From NCBI RefSeq assembly GCF_001887355.1, contig NZ_MPIN01000001.1:496001-560000 (forward strand): 64,000 bases of DNA. The letters run 5' to 3'. Origin of the DNA: Cystobacter ferrugineus. Its GTDB lineage: Bacteria > Myxococcota > Myxococcia > Myxococcales > Myxococcaceae. Below are positions 1 through 7,632 of the stretch, in pieces; the stretch's first letter is position 1; every line of letters starts with the position of its first letter. The notes under the pieces are model-generated. The model was not told where the DNA came from. It saw nothing but the letters and a program-made list of their open reading frames with translations, and did not search any database. The position numbers and the translations under genes were made by a program.

Positions 1-1524
1 GAGGTGGATACGGCGGCTGGCCTGCCCCTGACCGGTAGCCGCATCGAGCGCGGCACGCAACTCCTGGCCGAGCCACGCCCGGGGCAGACCTGCCGCTTCC
101 GCACCTGCGCCCCGGTGACGCTCTGGCCCATCCAGGTGATGGACGCGAGCCTGGAGTCCCCGCTGTCCTTCGACTGGCTGCGGGGGCGGCGGGACGTGTC
201 GGCGGTGCTCCGGCTGCGGCTGGAGGCCCGCGAGGCCCGGCTGGCGGAGCTCCAGTTGGAGCGGCTCCAGTTCTTCCTCGACGGACCCTCCGAGCTGACC
301 TTCCGCCTCTACGAGCTGCTCACCTGCCATGCCCGGAGCGTGGCGCTCGTGCCGGATGGCTCGCCGGGCGAGCCCCGCTTCCAACCCGCGGACAGCTTGC
401 GGCAGCTCGGCTTCGGCCCCGAGGAGGCGGTGCTGCCCTCGCTGCCCCACCAGCACCGCGGCTATCGCCTCCTGCAGGAGTACTTCGCCTTCCCCGAGAA
501 GTTCCTCTTCTTCGAGCTGGCGCTGGAGCGCGCGTGCATCCAGGCGTCGCGGCAGGCGCTCGAGGTGTTCGTGCTGCTGGATGCCATGCCCGAGGAGCAG
601 CTCGCGCTCACGCCGGAGACGTTCCGGTTGGGCTGTACCCCCATCATCAATCTCTTTCCCAAGCTGGCCGAGCCCATCCGGTTGGATCAGCGCCGCACCG
701 AGTACCCGCTGGTGCCCGACTACCGCCGCCAGCAGGAGCTGGAACTGCACTCCATCCTCTCCGTCACCGCCGCCACGGAGGGAGCCGGGCACACGCGGGG
801 GGTGGAGCCTCTCTTCTCCTGGCGCCACCGGGATGATGGGCAGGAGCCGCGCGCCTTCTGGTACGCCCGGCGTCAGCCCACCGGCCGCGCGCGGGGACCG
901 GGCTCCCAGATGCTGCTGTCCTTCGTGGACCTGGAGCTCGACCCACACCTGCCGGCGGAGCAGACGCTGCACGTGCACACGCTGTGCACCAATGGGGAAC
1001 TGCCCGTGCAGCTCGGGCCCGGCGCGGAGCTCCAGGTGGAGGAGCGCGTCCCCGTGGGTGCCATCCGCTGCCTGCGCCGTCCCACGCCACCCCGCGCGCC
1101 CCCGGAGCGGGGCGCCATGCTCTGGCAGCTCGTCTCGTTGCTGTCGCTCAACCACCTCTCGCTCGCCAACGGCCCCCAGGCGCAGGAGGCGCTCGAGGAG
1201 CTGCTGCGGTTGCATGACTTCTCCGGCGGCCAGGTGTGCGAGCAGCAGCTCCAGGGGCTGACGGGGCTGGCGTGCCGCCCGGTGGTGCGCCAGCGCGGCT
1301 GGGATGCCTGGCGGGGCTTCTGCCGCGGCCAGGAGATCACCCTCACCTTCGACGAGTCCCTCTACGTGGGCGGCAGTGCGCTGCTGCTCGCGGCGGTGCT
1401 CCACCACTTCTTCGGCCTGTACGCCCCGGTGGATTCCTTCACCCAGCTCGTCGCGAGGAGCGAGCAGAGGGAGGACACATGGAAGAGATGGCCCCCCATG
1501 GCCGGCGACGCGCCCCTGGTGTAG
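1..1524 (+). CDS. tssF: Type VI secretion baseplate subunit TssF (5' end cut by window)
   Basis: TssF (ImpG/VasA family) is a wedge component of the cytoplasmic T6SS baseplate and works with TssG, TssE and TssK. The visible 507 codons are open from the first base of the window. Family members are usually about 590-630 residues, so roughly the first 100 residues lie outside. Family-like stretches include FPEKFLFFEL (about residue 162) and a C-terminal region ending near LYAPVDSFTQL. The gene overlaps tssG by 46 bases, the usual tssF-tssG coupling. The family call rests on remembered sequence character plus the tssG-vgrG context. Confidence 0.87.
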   Translation, partial: EVDTAAGLPLTGSRIERGTQLLAEPRPGQTCRFRTCAPVTLWPIQVMDASLESPLSFDWLRGRRDVSAVLRLRLEAREARLAELQLERLQFFLDGPSELTFRLYELLTCHARSVALVPDGSPGEPRFQPADSLRQLGFGPEEAVLPSLPHQHRGYRLLQEYFAFPEKFLFFELALERACIQASRQALEVFVLLDAMPEEQLALTPETFRLGCTPIINLFPKLAEPIRLDQRRTEYPLVPDYRRQQELELHSILSVTAATEGAGHTRGVEPLFSWRHRDDGQEPRAFWYARRQPTGRARGPGSQMLLSFVDLELDPHLPAEQTLHVHTLCTNGELPVQLGPGAELQVEERVPVGAIRCLRRPTPPRAPPERGAMLWQLVSLLSLNHLSLANGPQAQEALEELLRLHDFSGGQVCEQQLQGLTGLACRPVVRQRGWDAWRGFCRGQEITLTFDESLYVGGSALLLAAVLHHFFGLYAPVDSFTQLVARSEQREDTWKRWPPMAGDAPLV

Positions 1525-2507
1525 CCCAGGAGCTCTTCGAGTCCGGTCACCGCTTCGACTTCTTCCAGGCGATGCGCCTGCTGCGCCTGCTCCGCCCGAA
1601 GGAGCCGGTGCGGCTGCGCGCCTCGGTGGAGCTGGCCTTCCCCGCCAGCGACATCGTCCAGGTGAAGCCGCCCGCGAGGCCTGGGGACGCGCCGGAGATG
1701 ACGGTGGCCTTCCTCGGTCTGGGCGGGGTGCAGGGGCCGCTGCCGAGGCCCTTCGCCCAGCAGCTCCGGGACAGGACGCGCGTGGGGGACACGGGCCTGC
1801 GCGACTTCCTGGACATCTTCCACCACCGGCTGCTGTCGCTGCTGTACCAGGGGCGGGTGCGGCGCCGGGTGTGGTTGGAGCCGGGCGTGCCCGAGGCCCA
1901 TGACGTGGCCCGCTACCTGTATGCGCTCATGGGCCTGGGCACCCGGGGCACGCGCGGACGGCTGGAGGTGGAGGATCGGCGGCTGCTGCGCTACGCGGGA
2001 CTGCTGGCGCACCGGCCCGTGTCCCTCGAGGCCCTGCGGGCGATGCTCTCGGACGCGCTGGGCGTGGGAGTGAAGCCGCGAGCGCCCCGGGGGGCCTGGA
2101 TGGAGCTGGAGGAGGAGCAGCGCACGCGCCTGGGCCCCACCGGACGCAACCAGCGGCTCGGCCAGGGCGCGGTGCTCGGCGGGCGGGCCTGGCTGGAGCA
2201 GGCGGGCATGGAGCTGGAGCTGGGCCCTCTCTCCTGGCGCCGCTATGTGGATCTGCTGCCCGGTGGCCGGGGATTGGGCACCTCGCGCTCGCTCACCCGC
2301 TTCGCGCTGGGCCCGGGGCCCGAGGTGCGGCTGGTGCTGGTGGTGCGCTCCGGAGACATCCCCGAGCAACCCCTGGGCGCTGCGCGCGGCCCGCGCCTGG
2401 GGTGGACGTCCTGGCTGAGGGCAAGGCCCGGCCGGCAGGGAACCCAGGCGGTGGCGCTTTCGCCCCGTCACATGTCCGCGCACGGCGCGCGGGAGGATGG
2501 AACATGA
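1479..2507 (+). CDS. tssG: Type VI secretion baseplate subunit TssG
   Basis: TssG (ImpH/VasB family) forms the core of the T6SS baseplate wedge with two TssF copies. The 342-residue length fits the family. The start is the ATG at 1479, inside the end of tssF, chosen because GAGGGAGG lies just upstream and because the protein then opens with the family-like region containing FDFFQAMRLLRLL (about residues 25-37). Other family features are GGVQGPLP and the segment DFLDIFHHRLLSLLY. The reading frame is open further upstream, but that stretch lies antiparallel to no signal and overlaps tssF. Its stop overlaps the vgrG start as ATGA, so the two are probably translationally coupled. Confidence 0.88.
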   Translation: MEEMAPHGRRRAPGVAQELFESGHRFDFFQAMRLLRLLRPKEPVRLRASVELAFPASDIVQVKPPARPGDAPEMTVAFLGLGGVQGPLPRPFAQQLRDRTRVGDTGLRDFLDIFHHRLLSLLYQGRVRRRVWLEPGVPEAHDVARYLYALMGLGTRGTRGRLEVEDRRLLRYAGLLAHRPVSLEALRAMLSDALGVGVKPRAPRGAWMELEEEQRTRLGPTGRNQRLGQGAVLGGRAWLEQAGMELELGPLSWRRYVDLLPGGRGLGTSRSLTRFALGPGPEVRLVLVVRSGDIPEQPLGAARGPRLGWTSWLRARPGRQGTQAVALSPRHMSAHGAREDGT

Positions 2508-4354
2508 GGTCGGGATACACGCAGGACAACGTCTACCTCTCCGTCACCACGCCCCTGGGCAAGGACGTGCTGCTGCTGCACGGCTTCCAGGGCGAGGAGT
2601 CTCTCTCCCGGCCCTTCCACTTCACGCTGGAGCTGCACTCCGAGCGGCTCGACGTGGACTTCTCGCGGGTGGTGGGCAAGGGCGCCGCCATCTCCCTGGC
2701 GCGGAGCAGGGGCGGCGAGCGGTACTTCCACGGCATCATCACCCGCTTCGTCCAGGCCGGCACCTTCGGAGACTTCACCCGGTATCTCGCCGAGCTGCGC
2801 CCCTGGTTCTGGCTGCTCACCCTCACCCGCGACAGCCGCATCTTCCAGAACCTGACGGTGCCGCAGATCCTCCAGCAGCTCTTCCAGGAGCAGGGCTTCA
2901 CCGACTTCCGGCTGGCGTTGCGGCGCGCGTACACGCCTCGCGAGTACTGCGTGCAGCACCAGGAGTCCGCCTTCGACTTCGCCTCGCGGCTGATGGAGGA
3001 CGAGGGCATCTTCTACTTCTTCGAGCACACGAAGGACCGGCACACGCTGGTGCTGGCGGACGACGCGGCGGCCCATGCGCCCTGCCCGGGCCCGGGAGTG
3101 GCGAAGGTCCAGGGGCACCAGGGCGAGGCGCGCACGGAAGATGCCGTCACCGGGTGCGAGCTGGAGCAGCAGGTGGTGCCCGGACGCTACGCTCTGGGGG
3201 ACTACTTCTTCGAGACGCCGTCCACCCGGCTGCAAGCGCAGGTGCAGGGCAAGCAGGGGCGCCAGGAGCAGTACGAGTACCCCGGGGCCTTCACGCGCCG
3301 GGACGTGGGCGAGCAGCGTGGCCGGGTCCGCCTGGAGGCGCATGAGGCGCGAGCCCGGACGCTGCGAGGCCAGGGCCACGTGCGCTGGTTCATCCCCGGC
3401 TATCGCTTCAGCCTCGCCGAGCACGAGCGCAAGGACATCAATGGCGCCTACGTGCTGCGCTGGGTGTCGCACTCGGCCACGGTGGAGTCCTATAGCAACA
3501 GCTTCGAGGCCTTCCCCGCCGCCACCCCCTTCCGTCCGCCCCGGGTGACGCCCCGGCCGGTGGTCAACGGCGTGCAGAGCGCCCGGGTGGTGGGCAAGGC
3601 GGGCGAGGAGATCTGGACGGACCGGTTCGGCCGCGTGAAGGTCCAGTTCCACTGGGACCGCGAGGGCCAGAAGGACGAGCGCAGCTCGTGTTGGATGAGG
3701 GTGGCGCAGGGCCAGGCGGGCAAGGGCTGGGGCCACTTCTTCCTGCCACACGTGGGCCAGGAGGTGTTGGTCACCTTCCTGGATGGGGATCCGGATAAGC
3801 CCATCGTCACCGGCTCCGTCTACAACTCCGAGCAGGTGGTGCCCTATCCGTTGCCCGCCGGGCAGACCCGGAGCACGGTACGCGGGGATGCCTCCGGAGG
3901 GGGACAGCCCAATGAGTTGCGTTTCGAGGACAAGAAGGGCGCGGAGGAGCTCTATCTGCACGCCCGCCGGGACATGAATGTGTCCGTGGAGCGCGACAGC
4001 GTGACGGAGATCCAGGGCAACTGCACCATCCGGGTCCGGGGCAACCTCACCCTGGATGTGCGGGGCTCCATCGACGTCAAGGCGGGAAGGAACCTCACGC
4101 AGGAAGCGAAGATGTCACTGAAGAGCATCGCGGGGATGAACCTCACCCAGAAGGCGAAGCTGGCCCTGGAGAGCTCGGCGGGCACGATGCTGCGGCACAG
4201 CTCCAATCTCATGATGATGGCCGATGCCCAGACGTTGATCAGCAACGTCAAGCTCATGCACATGCTCAAGGCGACGCCCCTGATGATCCTGGGCCCGATG
4301 ATTCCGCTTCCGATGGGAGGGCCTCCGCTCCCGCCGATTCCGCCCACCCCCTGA
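2504..4354 (+). CDS. vgrG: T6SS spike protein VgrG (TssI)
   Basis: VgrG trimers form the tip of the T6SS needle and carry effectors. The ATG at 2504 is preceded by GGGAGGA and overlaps the tssG stop, giving 616 residues. The order fits the family: a gp27-like N-terminal half (YCVQHQESAFDFASRLMEDE, then GIFYFFEH), a gp5 OB-fold region (DRFGRVKVQFHWDREG, SCWMRVAQ, GWGHFFLPHVGQEVLVTFLDGDPDKP), and a C-terminal beta-helix with repeated NLT/MSLKS-type strands from about residue 510. The tail is short and ends in a hydrophobic Met/Pro-rich segment (PPLPPIPPTP). There is no appended catalytic effector domain, so any effector is probably carried in trans or by PAAR. Confidence 0.93.
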   Translation: MRSGYTQDNVYLSVTTPLGKDVLLLHGFQGEESLSRPFHFTLELHSERLDVDFSRVVGKGAAISLARSRGGERYFHGIITRFVQAGTFGDFTRYLAELRPWFWLLTLTRDSRIFQNLTVPQILQQLFQEQGFTDFRLALRRAYTPREYCVQHQESAFDFASRLMEDEGIFYFFEHTKDRHTLVLADDAAAHAPCPGPGVAKVQGHQGEARTEDAVTGCELEQQVVPGRYALGDYFFETPSTRLQAQVQGKQGRQEQYEYPGAFTRRDVGEQRGRVRLEAHEARARTLRGQGHVRWFIPGYRFSLAEHERKDINGAYVLRWVSHSATVESYSNSFEAFPAATPFRPPRVTPRPVVNGVQSARVVGKAGEEIWTDRFGRVKVQFHWDREGQKDERSSCWMRVAQGQAGKGWGHFFLPHVGQEVLVTFLDGDPDKPIVTGSVYNSEQVVPYPLPAGQTRSTVRGDASGGGQPNELRFEDKKGAEELYLHARRDMNVSVERDSVTEIQGNCTIRVRGNLTLDVRGSIDVKAGRNLTQEAKMSLKSIAGMNLTQKAKLALESSAGTMLRHSSNLMMMADAQTLISNVKLMHMLKATPLMILGPMIPLPMGGPPLPPIPPTP

Positions 4355-4370
4355 GCGGAGGGAAGAGCCC

Positions 4371-4949
4371 GTGCCAACGGAATTCATCGAGAAGGACGAG
4401 CGGGGGCGGGTGCGCGAGCGCTACTTCGAGGACGACGAGGGCCGGCTGGAGGGAGTGGCGGCCACCTATGACGAGGGCGGCCGGCTCGTCCAGGAATCGC
4501 ACTGGCGCGCGGGCCTGCTGCATGGGCCCACGAGCCTCTACGGCTCCGACGGCCAACTGGTGCAGCGGGTCCTGTTCGCGGACGGCCAGCTCCACGGGCC
4601 GGCGGAGATCCAGGACGAGCAGGGGCGCTTCCGCATGCAGCTCGGATTCCATGAGGGCAGGACGCACGGCGAGCTGCTCGCCTGGCGGGACGGCCAGCCG
4701 TTGATGAAGCACACCCTCGAGGAGGACAGGCCCGAGGGTCCGCTCGAGCTCTACGAGGAAGGCAAGCTCACCCGCCGGGTATTCTTCGAGCGGGGATGGC
4801 CCCTGGAGCAGGGACAGCCCGCGGAGCAGGACTCGATGGCACCTGGACCGGAGGCCAGCGCGGACAGGCCCGAGGCGCGGGAACGACAAGCACGGGAGCA
4901 ACCCCCTGGATGGCTCCAGAGCTGGCTCCGAGGAGGCGGTGGTTCCTGA
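4371..4949 (+). CDS. MORN/YwqK-like repeat protein linked to vgrG
   Basis: A 192-residue protein starting at GTG 4371, 16 bases after vgrG and behind GCGGAGGGA. It contains four to five short repeats of about 22-25 residues of the MORN/YwqK kind (for example GLLHGPTSLYGSDGQLVQ and GQLHGPAEIQDEQGRFRMQ), followed by a charged tail rich in Glu, Gln and Arg from about residue 145. No signal peptide or membrane segment is seen. YwqK-like proteins are described as antitoxin-like and MORN-repeat proteins are often found beside vgrG. The position suggests an adaptor or immunity-like role for cargo of this spike. That role is inference; the repeats are visible. Confidence 0.72.
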   Translation: MPTEFIEKDERGRVRERYFEDDEGRLEGVAATYDEGGRLVQESHWRAGLLHGPTSLYGSDGQLVQRVLFADGQLHGPAEIQDEQGRFRMQLGFHEGRTHGELLAWRDGQPLMKHTLEEDRPEGPLELYEEGKLTRRVFFERGWPLEQGQPAEQDSMAPGPEASADRPEARERQAREQPPGWLQSWLRGGGGS

Positions 4950-4970
4950 CACCATCACATGAGTGGAGAG

Positions 4971-4993
4971 GGCACTCCAATCCGTGGAGTGCC
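4971..4993 (+). terminator. Stem-loop after the T6SS genes
   Basis: GGCACTCCA (4971-4979), a five-base loop, then TGGAGTGCC (4985-4993): a perfect 9-bp stem 22 bases after the YwqK-like stop and 28 bases before the next start. There is no T-tract, so factor-independent termination is uncertain. It could also shape the leader of the lectin-like gene. Confidence 0.5.
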
Positions 4994-5020
4994 TCAACCC
5001 CTCACACCAAAGGAAGACAC

Positions 5021-5527
5021 ATGATGAGCCGGATGCTGTCCGTGGCGGTGGTTGCCGCCATGACCCTGGGACTCGGCACCTCGGCACGAGCCGAGTCCAC
5101 TCCCCTCGTCATCACCCTGAAGGACAGCCCCCAGGTGGTGACCCTTGGCGGCGGCCCGGAGGGAAAGGCGGGATCGGCCGTCATGCTGACCCCCAACAAG
5201 GCCCAGCGCGGCCAGGGCTTCTGGCTCAAGCCGGTCGGGAAGCCGGAGGACAAGACGTTCAACATCGTCTCCCAGGCGAACCAGCTGTGCGTGGACGTCG
5301 AGAACGGAAGCCGTGAGGACGGAGCCGCGATCATCCAGAATCCGTGCAATGGCGCGGACTGCCAGGTGTTCCGCGTGAGCGACAGGGGCGCCGATGGGCA
5401 CCGGGAGCTTCGCAACGAGCTCAGCGGCAAATGCCTGGCGGCCTCACACGGCGAGGACTCCATGCTCATCCAGGCCGCGTGCACCGGCCAGGACAACCAA
5501 CGCTTCCGCATCAGTCCCCCGCGTTAG
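5021..5527 (+). CDS. Secreted ricin-type beta-trefoil protein
   Basis: A 168-residue protein with a clear Sec signal peptide (about residues 1-22, ending GTSARA, probable cut before ESTP). The mature part looks like one ricin B-like beta-trefoil lectin fold. Repeating QLCVDVENG, GKCLAASHG and C..Q..QRF/QVFR units (FNIVSQANQLCVDV, CQVFRVSD, NQRFRISPP) carry the conserved Cys pairs and terminal QxF-type motif. Such domains bind sugars, mostly galactosides, outside the cell. No catalytic domain is attached. The ATG at 5021 follows AAGGAAG. It lies just upstream of the RiPP cassette but is separated by 72 bases, so co-transcription is unclear. Confidence 0.75.
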   Translation: MMSRMLSVAVVAAMTLGLGTSARAESTPLVITLKDSPQVVTLGGGPEGKAGSAVMLTPNKAQRGQGFWLKPVGKPEDKTFNIVSQANQLCVDVENGSREDGAAIIQNPCNGADCQVFRVSDRGADGHRELRNELSGKCLAASHGEDSMLIQAACTGQDNQRFRISPPR

Positions 5528-5599
5528 CAGCCCTCTCCATGCATCTCGGATTTCATCTTTTCCGTCCTCCACGAATTCACACGACAAGGGAAACACCCC

Positions 5600-5899
5600 A
5601 TGAACGTCAAGACCCTGGCAGCACTCGTCGGCACCCTGTCCCTCGGCTCGCTCGCGGCGGGATGTGCAACCACCCATCGCTCGGCGGAGCCCGGCACGGA
5701 GAAAGGCACCCAGGGAGCTGGGAGCACCCGGGGCGGCGAGGCCTCGTGCGGGGAGGGCACTTGTAGCGGCAAGGCCACCCAGAAGGGCGGCGAGGCCTCG
5801 TGCGGGGAGGGCACCTGTGGCGGCGACCAGAAAGCCGCGGCTCCGGAGAAGGGTTCCCACGCGAGCTGCGGCGAGAGCGGTTGCGGTGGTGGCAGGTAG
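5600..5899 (+). CDS. Small Cys-repeat RiPP precursor, HvfA-like
   Basis: A 99-residue precursor-like protein. It has an N-terminal hydrophobic signal (residues 5-21) ending LAAGC, so it could be a Sec substrate or a weak lipobox at Cys22. The mature part is low-complexity Gly/Glu/Cys with three motifs: GEASCGEGTCSG (46-57), GEASCGEGTCGG (64-75) and HASCGESGCGG (87-97). They give paired Cys at 50/55, 68/73 and 90/95. Repeated EGxCG-type motifs behind a signal peptide, directly upstream of a DUF692 and a DUF2063 gene, match the HvfA class of MNIO-modified peptides. Those carry oxazolone/thioamide or thiooxazole groups and bind copper. Modification and copper binding here are inferred. Confidence 0.82.
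   Translation: MNVKTLAALVGTLSLGSLAAGCATTHRSAEPGTEKGTQGAGSTRGGEASCGEGTCSGKATQKGGEASCGEGTCGGDQKAAAPEKGSHASCGESGCGGGR
5732..5814 (+). repeat. 54-bp tandem repeat inside the RiPP precursor
   Basis: Two copies of a 29-base identical stretch begin at 5732 and 5786, 54 bases (18 codons) apart. They encode the first two GEASCGEGTC motifs. The near-identity at DNA level, not only protein level, points to recent duplication of the modification motif. Confidence 0.8.
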
Positions 5900-5902
5900 C
5901 TC

Positions 5903-6745
5903 ATGGGCCATTCATGGCGTCAGGGATTGAAGCCGCTGGGAGCCGGTATCGGGCTGCGGCGGGAATTCCATGAGCGGCTCCCCCGCACCACGCGGGTGCT
6001 GGACTGGGTGGAGTTCGTCTCCGAGAACTTCCTCACCCTGGGCGGCCGCGCGCAACGGGCGCTGGACGCCTGCGCCGAGCGCTGGCCGGTGATTCCCCAC
6101 GGGGTGGGACTCGACATCGGCGGGCCCGAGCCCCTGAACGAGGATTACATGACCCGGCTCACGGCGCTGGTGGCGCGGGTGGACTCCCCCTTCTTCTCCG
6201 ACCACCTGTGCTACGCGCGCCTGGGCGGGGTGTACCTGCACGACCTGCTGCCATTGCCTTTCTCCGAGGAAGCGGTGGAGCACGTGGTGCCACGAGTCCG
6301 CGAGGTGATGGCGAGGGTGGAGCGACCCTTCCTGCTGGAGAACATCACCTACTACGCACGCATGCCCGGGAACACCCTGTCCGAGGCCGCCTTCCTCCGG
6401 GCGGTGGTCGAGGAGGCCGACTGCGGCTTGCTGCTCGATGTGAACAACGTGTACGTGAACGCGCGCAACCACGGCTACGACTCGAGGGCCTTCCTGGACG
6501 CACTGCCACTGGAGCGGGTGGTGCAGGTCCATCTGGCTGGCCACACGGAATTGTCAGACATGCTCATCGACAGTCACGGGGACACCGTCCGCGACGAGGT
6601 GTGGGCGCTCTACCAATATCTCCTGGAGCGCACCGGCCCGGTGTCGACGCTCATCGAGTGGGACCAGGACATCCCGTCGCTGGAGGCCGTGCTGGACGAG
6701 GCGGACCAGGCGCGTGCGATGCTCGGAGCGCTGGGAGAACGGTGA
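5903..6745 (+). CDS. MNIO (DUF692) RiPP-modifying enzyme, HvfB/BufB-like
   Basis: A 280-residue TIM-barrel protein of the multinuclear non-haem iron oxidative (MNIO, DUF692) family. These enzymes use a di/tri-iron centre to convert Cys residues of a precursor peptide. The His/Asp/Glu-rich motifs expected for metal binding are visible in order: PHGVGLDIGG (about 68-77), SDHLCYARLGG (about 98-108), FLLENITYY (about 145-153), GLLLDVNNVYVNA (about 175-187), QVHLAGH (about 210-216), IDSHGDTV (about 222-229) and LIEWDQDIP (about 250-258). It starts 3 bases after the precursor stop and shares TGATG with the next gene. The family is near certain; the exact chemistry is not readable from sequence. Confidence 0.93.
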   Translation: MGHSWRQGLKPLGAGIGLRREFHERLPRTTRVLDWVEFVSENFLTLGGRAQRALDACAERWPVIPHGVGLDIGGPEPLNEDYMTRLTALVARVDSPFFSDHLCYARLGGVYLHDLLPLPFSEEAVEHVVPRVREVMARVERPFLLENITYYARMPGNTLSEAAFLRAVVEEADCGLLLDVNNVYVNARNHGYDSRAFLDALPLERVVQVHLAGHTELSDMLIDSHGDTVRDEVWALYQYLLERTGPVSTLIEWDQDIPSLEAVLDEADQARAMLGALGER

Positions 6746-7458
6746 TGCCGGGCCTCCAGCATTTTTTCGAGTCCATGAGGACATACCTGGCGGAGCCCGG
6801 TGCGGCAGGACTGGAGCGGCTGTATGTGGCGCACCCCGGGTGGGAGGCACCGCGCGCGCGGGTGGCGCTGTATGGGCGCTTCGTGCGCCACCACGTGGCG
6901 GATGGAGTGGAGAAACTCTTCCCCCTGGTGCGGCGATGCGTGGGCGAGGCCGCCTGGGAAGAACTGGTGCGGGGTTACTTCGCCACTGGGCCCGCGCGGC
7001 ACTACGAGCTCAATCGCCTGGGAGAGCACTTCCCGGACTTCCTCTCGGACGAGGCGCCGGAACGTGGGCTGTCCGCGTGGTTGCCGGAGTTGGCGCGCTT
7101 CGAGTGGACGGACTTCACGGTGTATGCCTCGGAGGAGCGGATGCCAGTGAAGGTGGAGCGGCTCTCGCCCAATCCCACGCTCGCGGTGCTGCGGCACTCC
7201 TGGCGGCTGTGCCCCTTTGTCCGAGGTGGCGCGCAAGGCGAGCCACCGTCGGGCGAGGAACTGGCGCTGCTGTGGCGCCACCCGCGAGACCTGGTGACCT
7301 TGTACATGGCCGCGGATGACGCGGCGTTGCTGGCCCTGAAGATGGCGGTGGAGGGGCTGGCTCCGGCCGAAGTGGCTGTGTCCACGGGAGTGGCTGAATC
7401 CGACATCCGCGCAGCGGTGGCGCGCTGCGTGGCGGATGGGCTGATTCTCACCCCCTGA
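6745..7458 (+). CDS. DUF2063 (HvfC/BufC-like) partner of the MNIO enzyme
   Basis: A 237-residue protein with an N-terminal DUF2063 domain (about residues 5-95: LQHFFESMRTYLAEP, LYGRFVRHHVADGVEKLFP, YFATGPARHYELNRLGEHF). The C-terminal half ends in a winged-helix-like segment (PAEVAVSTGVAESDIRAAVA). Proteins of this family bring the precursor leader to the MNIO enzyme and are needed for modification. The ATG at 6745 overlaps the upstream stop by one base; the frame is open earlier but overlaps the MNIO gene. No DoxX-family (HvfD-like) gene follows, so the cassette is shorter than the hvfABCD arrangement. Confidence 0.87.
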   Translation: MPGLQHFFESMRTYLAEPGAAGLERLYVAHPGWEAPRARVALYGRFVRHHVADGVEKLFPLVRRCVGEAAWEELVRGYFATGPARHYELNRLGEHFPDFLSDEAPERGLSAWLPELARFEWTDFTVYASEERMPVKVERLSPNPTLAVLRHSWRLCPFVRGGAQGEPPSGEELALLWRHPRDLVTLYMAADDAALLALKMAVEGLAPAEVAVSTGVAESDIRAAVARCVADGLILTP

Positions 7459-7566
7459 GCAAACCCGAGAATGGAGCGCTCCTTCTCCTGGATGGCTCCG
7501 AGCTTGGAACCTCGCTGCCTGGAGGGATGGAGCGCCTCGCCCCTTCCGCTCGTGCGGCGGGCGGGA

Positions 7567-7590
7567 GGCATCGGTCCCAGGACCGATGCC
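7567..7590. terminator. Bidirectional stem-loop between convergent genes
   Basis: GGCATCGGTCC (7567-7577), CA, GGACCGATGCC (7580-7590): perfect 11-bp arms, best folded as a 10-bp stem with a CCAG loop. It lies between the end of the RiPP cassette and the convergent glucanase gene. It is the clearest terminator-like hairpin in the window although no T-run follows. Confidence 0.65.
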
Positions 7591-7632
7591 ATCCTCGTCC
7601 TCGTGGAGGCGGGGAGCGTGCCCGACTCGAGG

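Noticed and set aside
2468-3961. Long antisense reading frame over vgrG (497 codons)
   Set aside because: Low-complexity His/Leu/Arg/Gly composition, no start signal, opposite to a certain gene; typical of GC-rich DNA.
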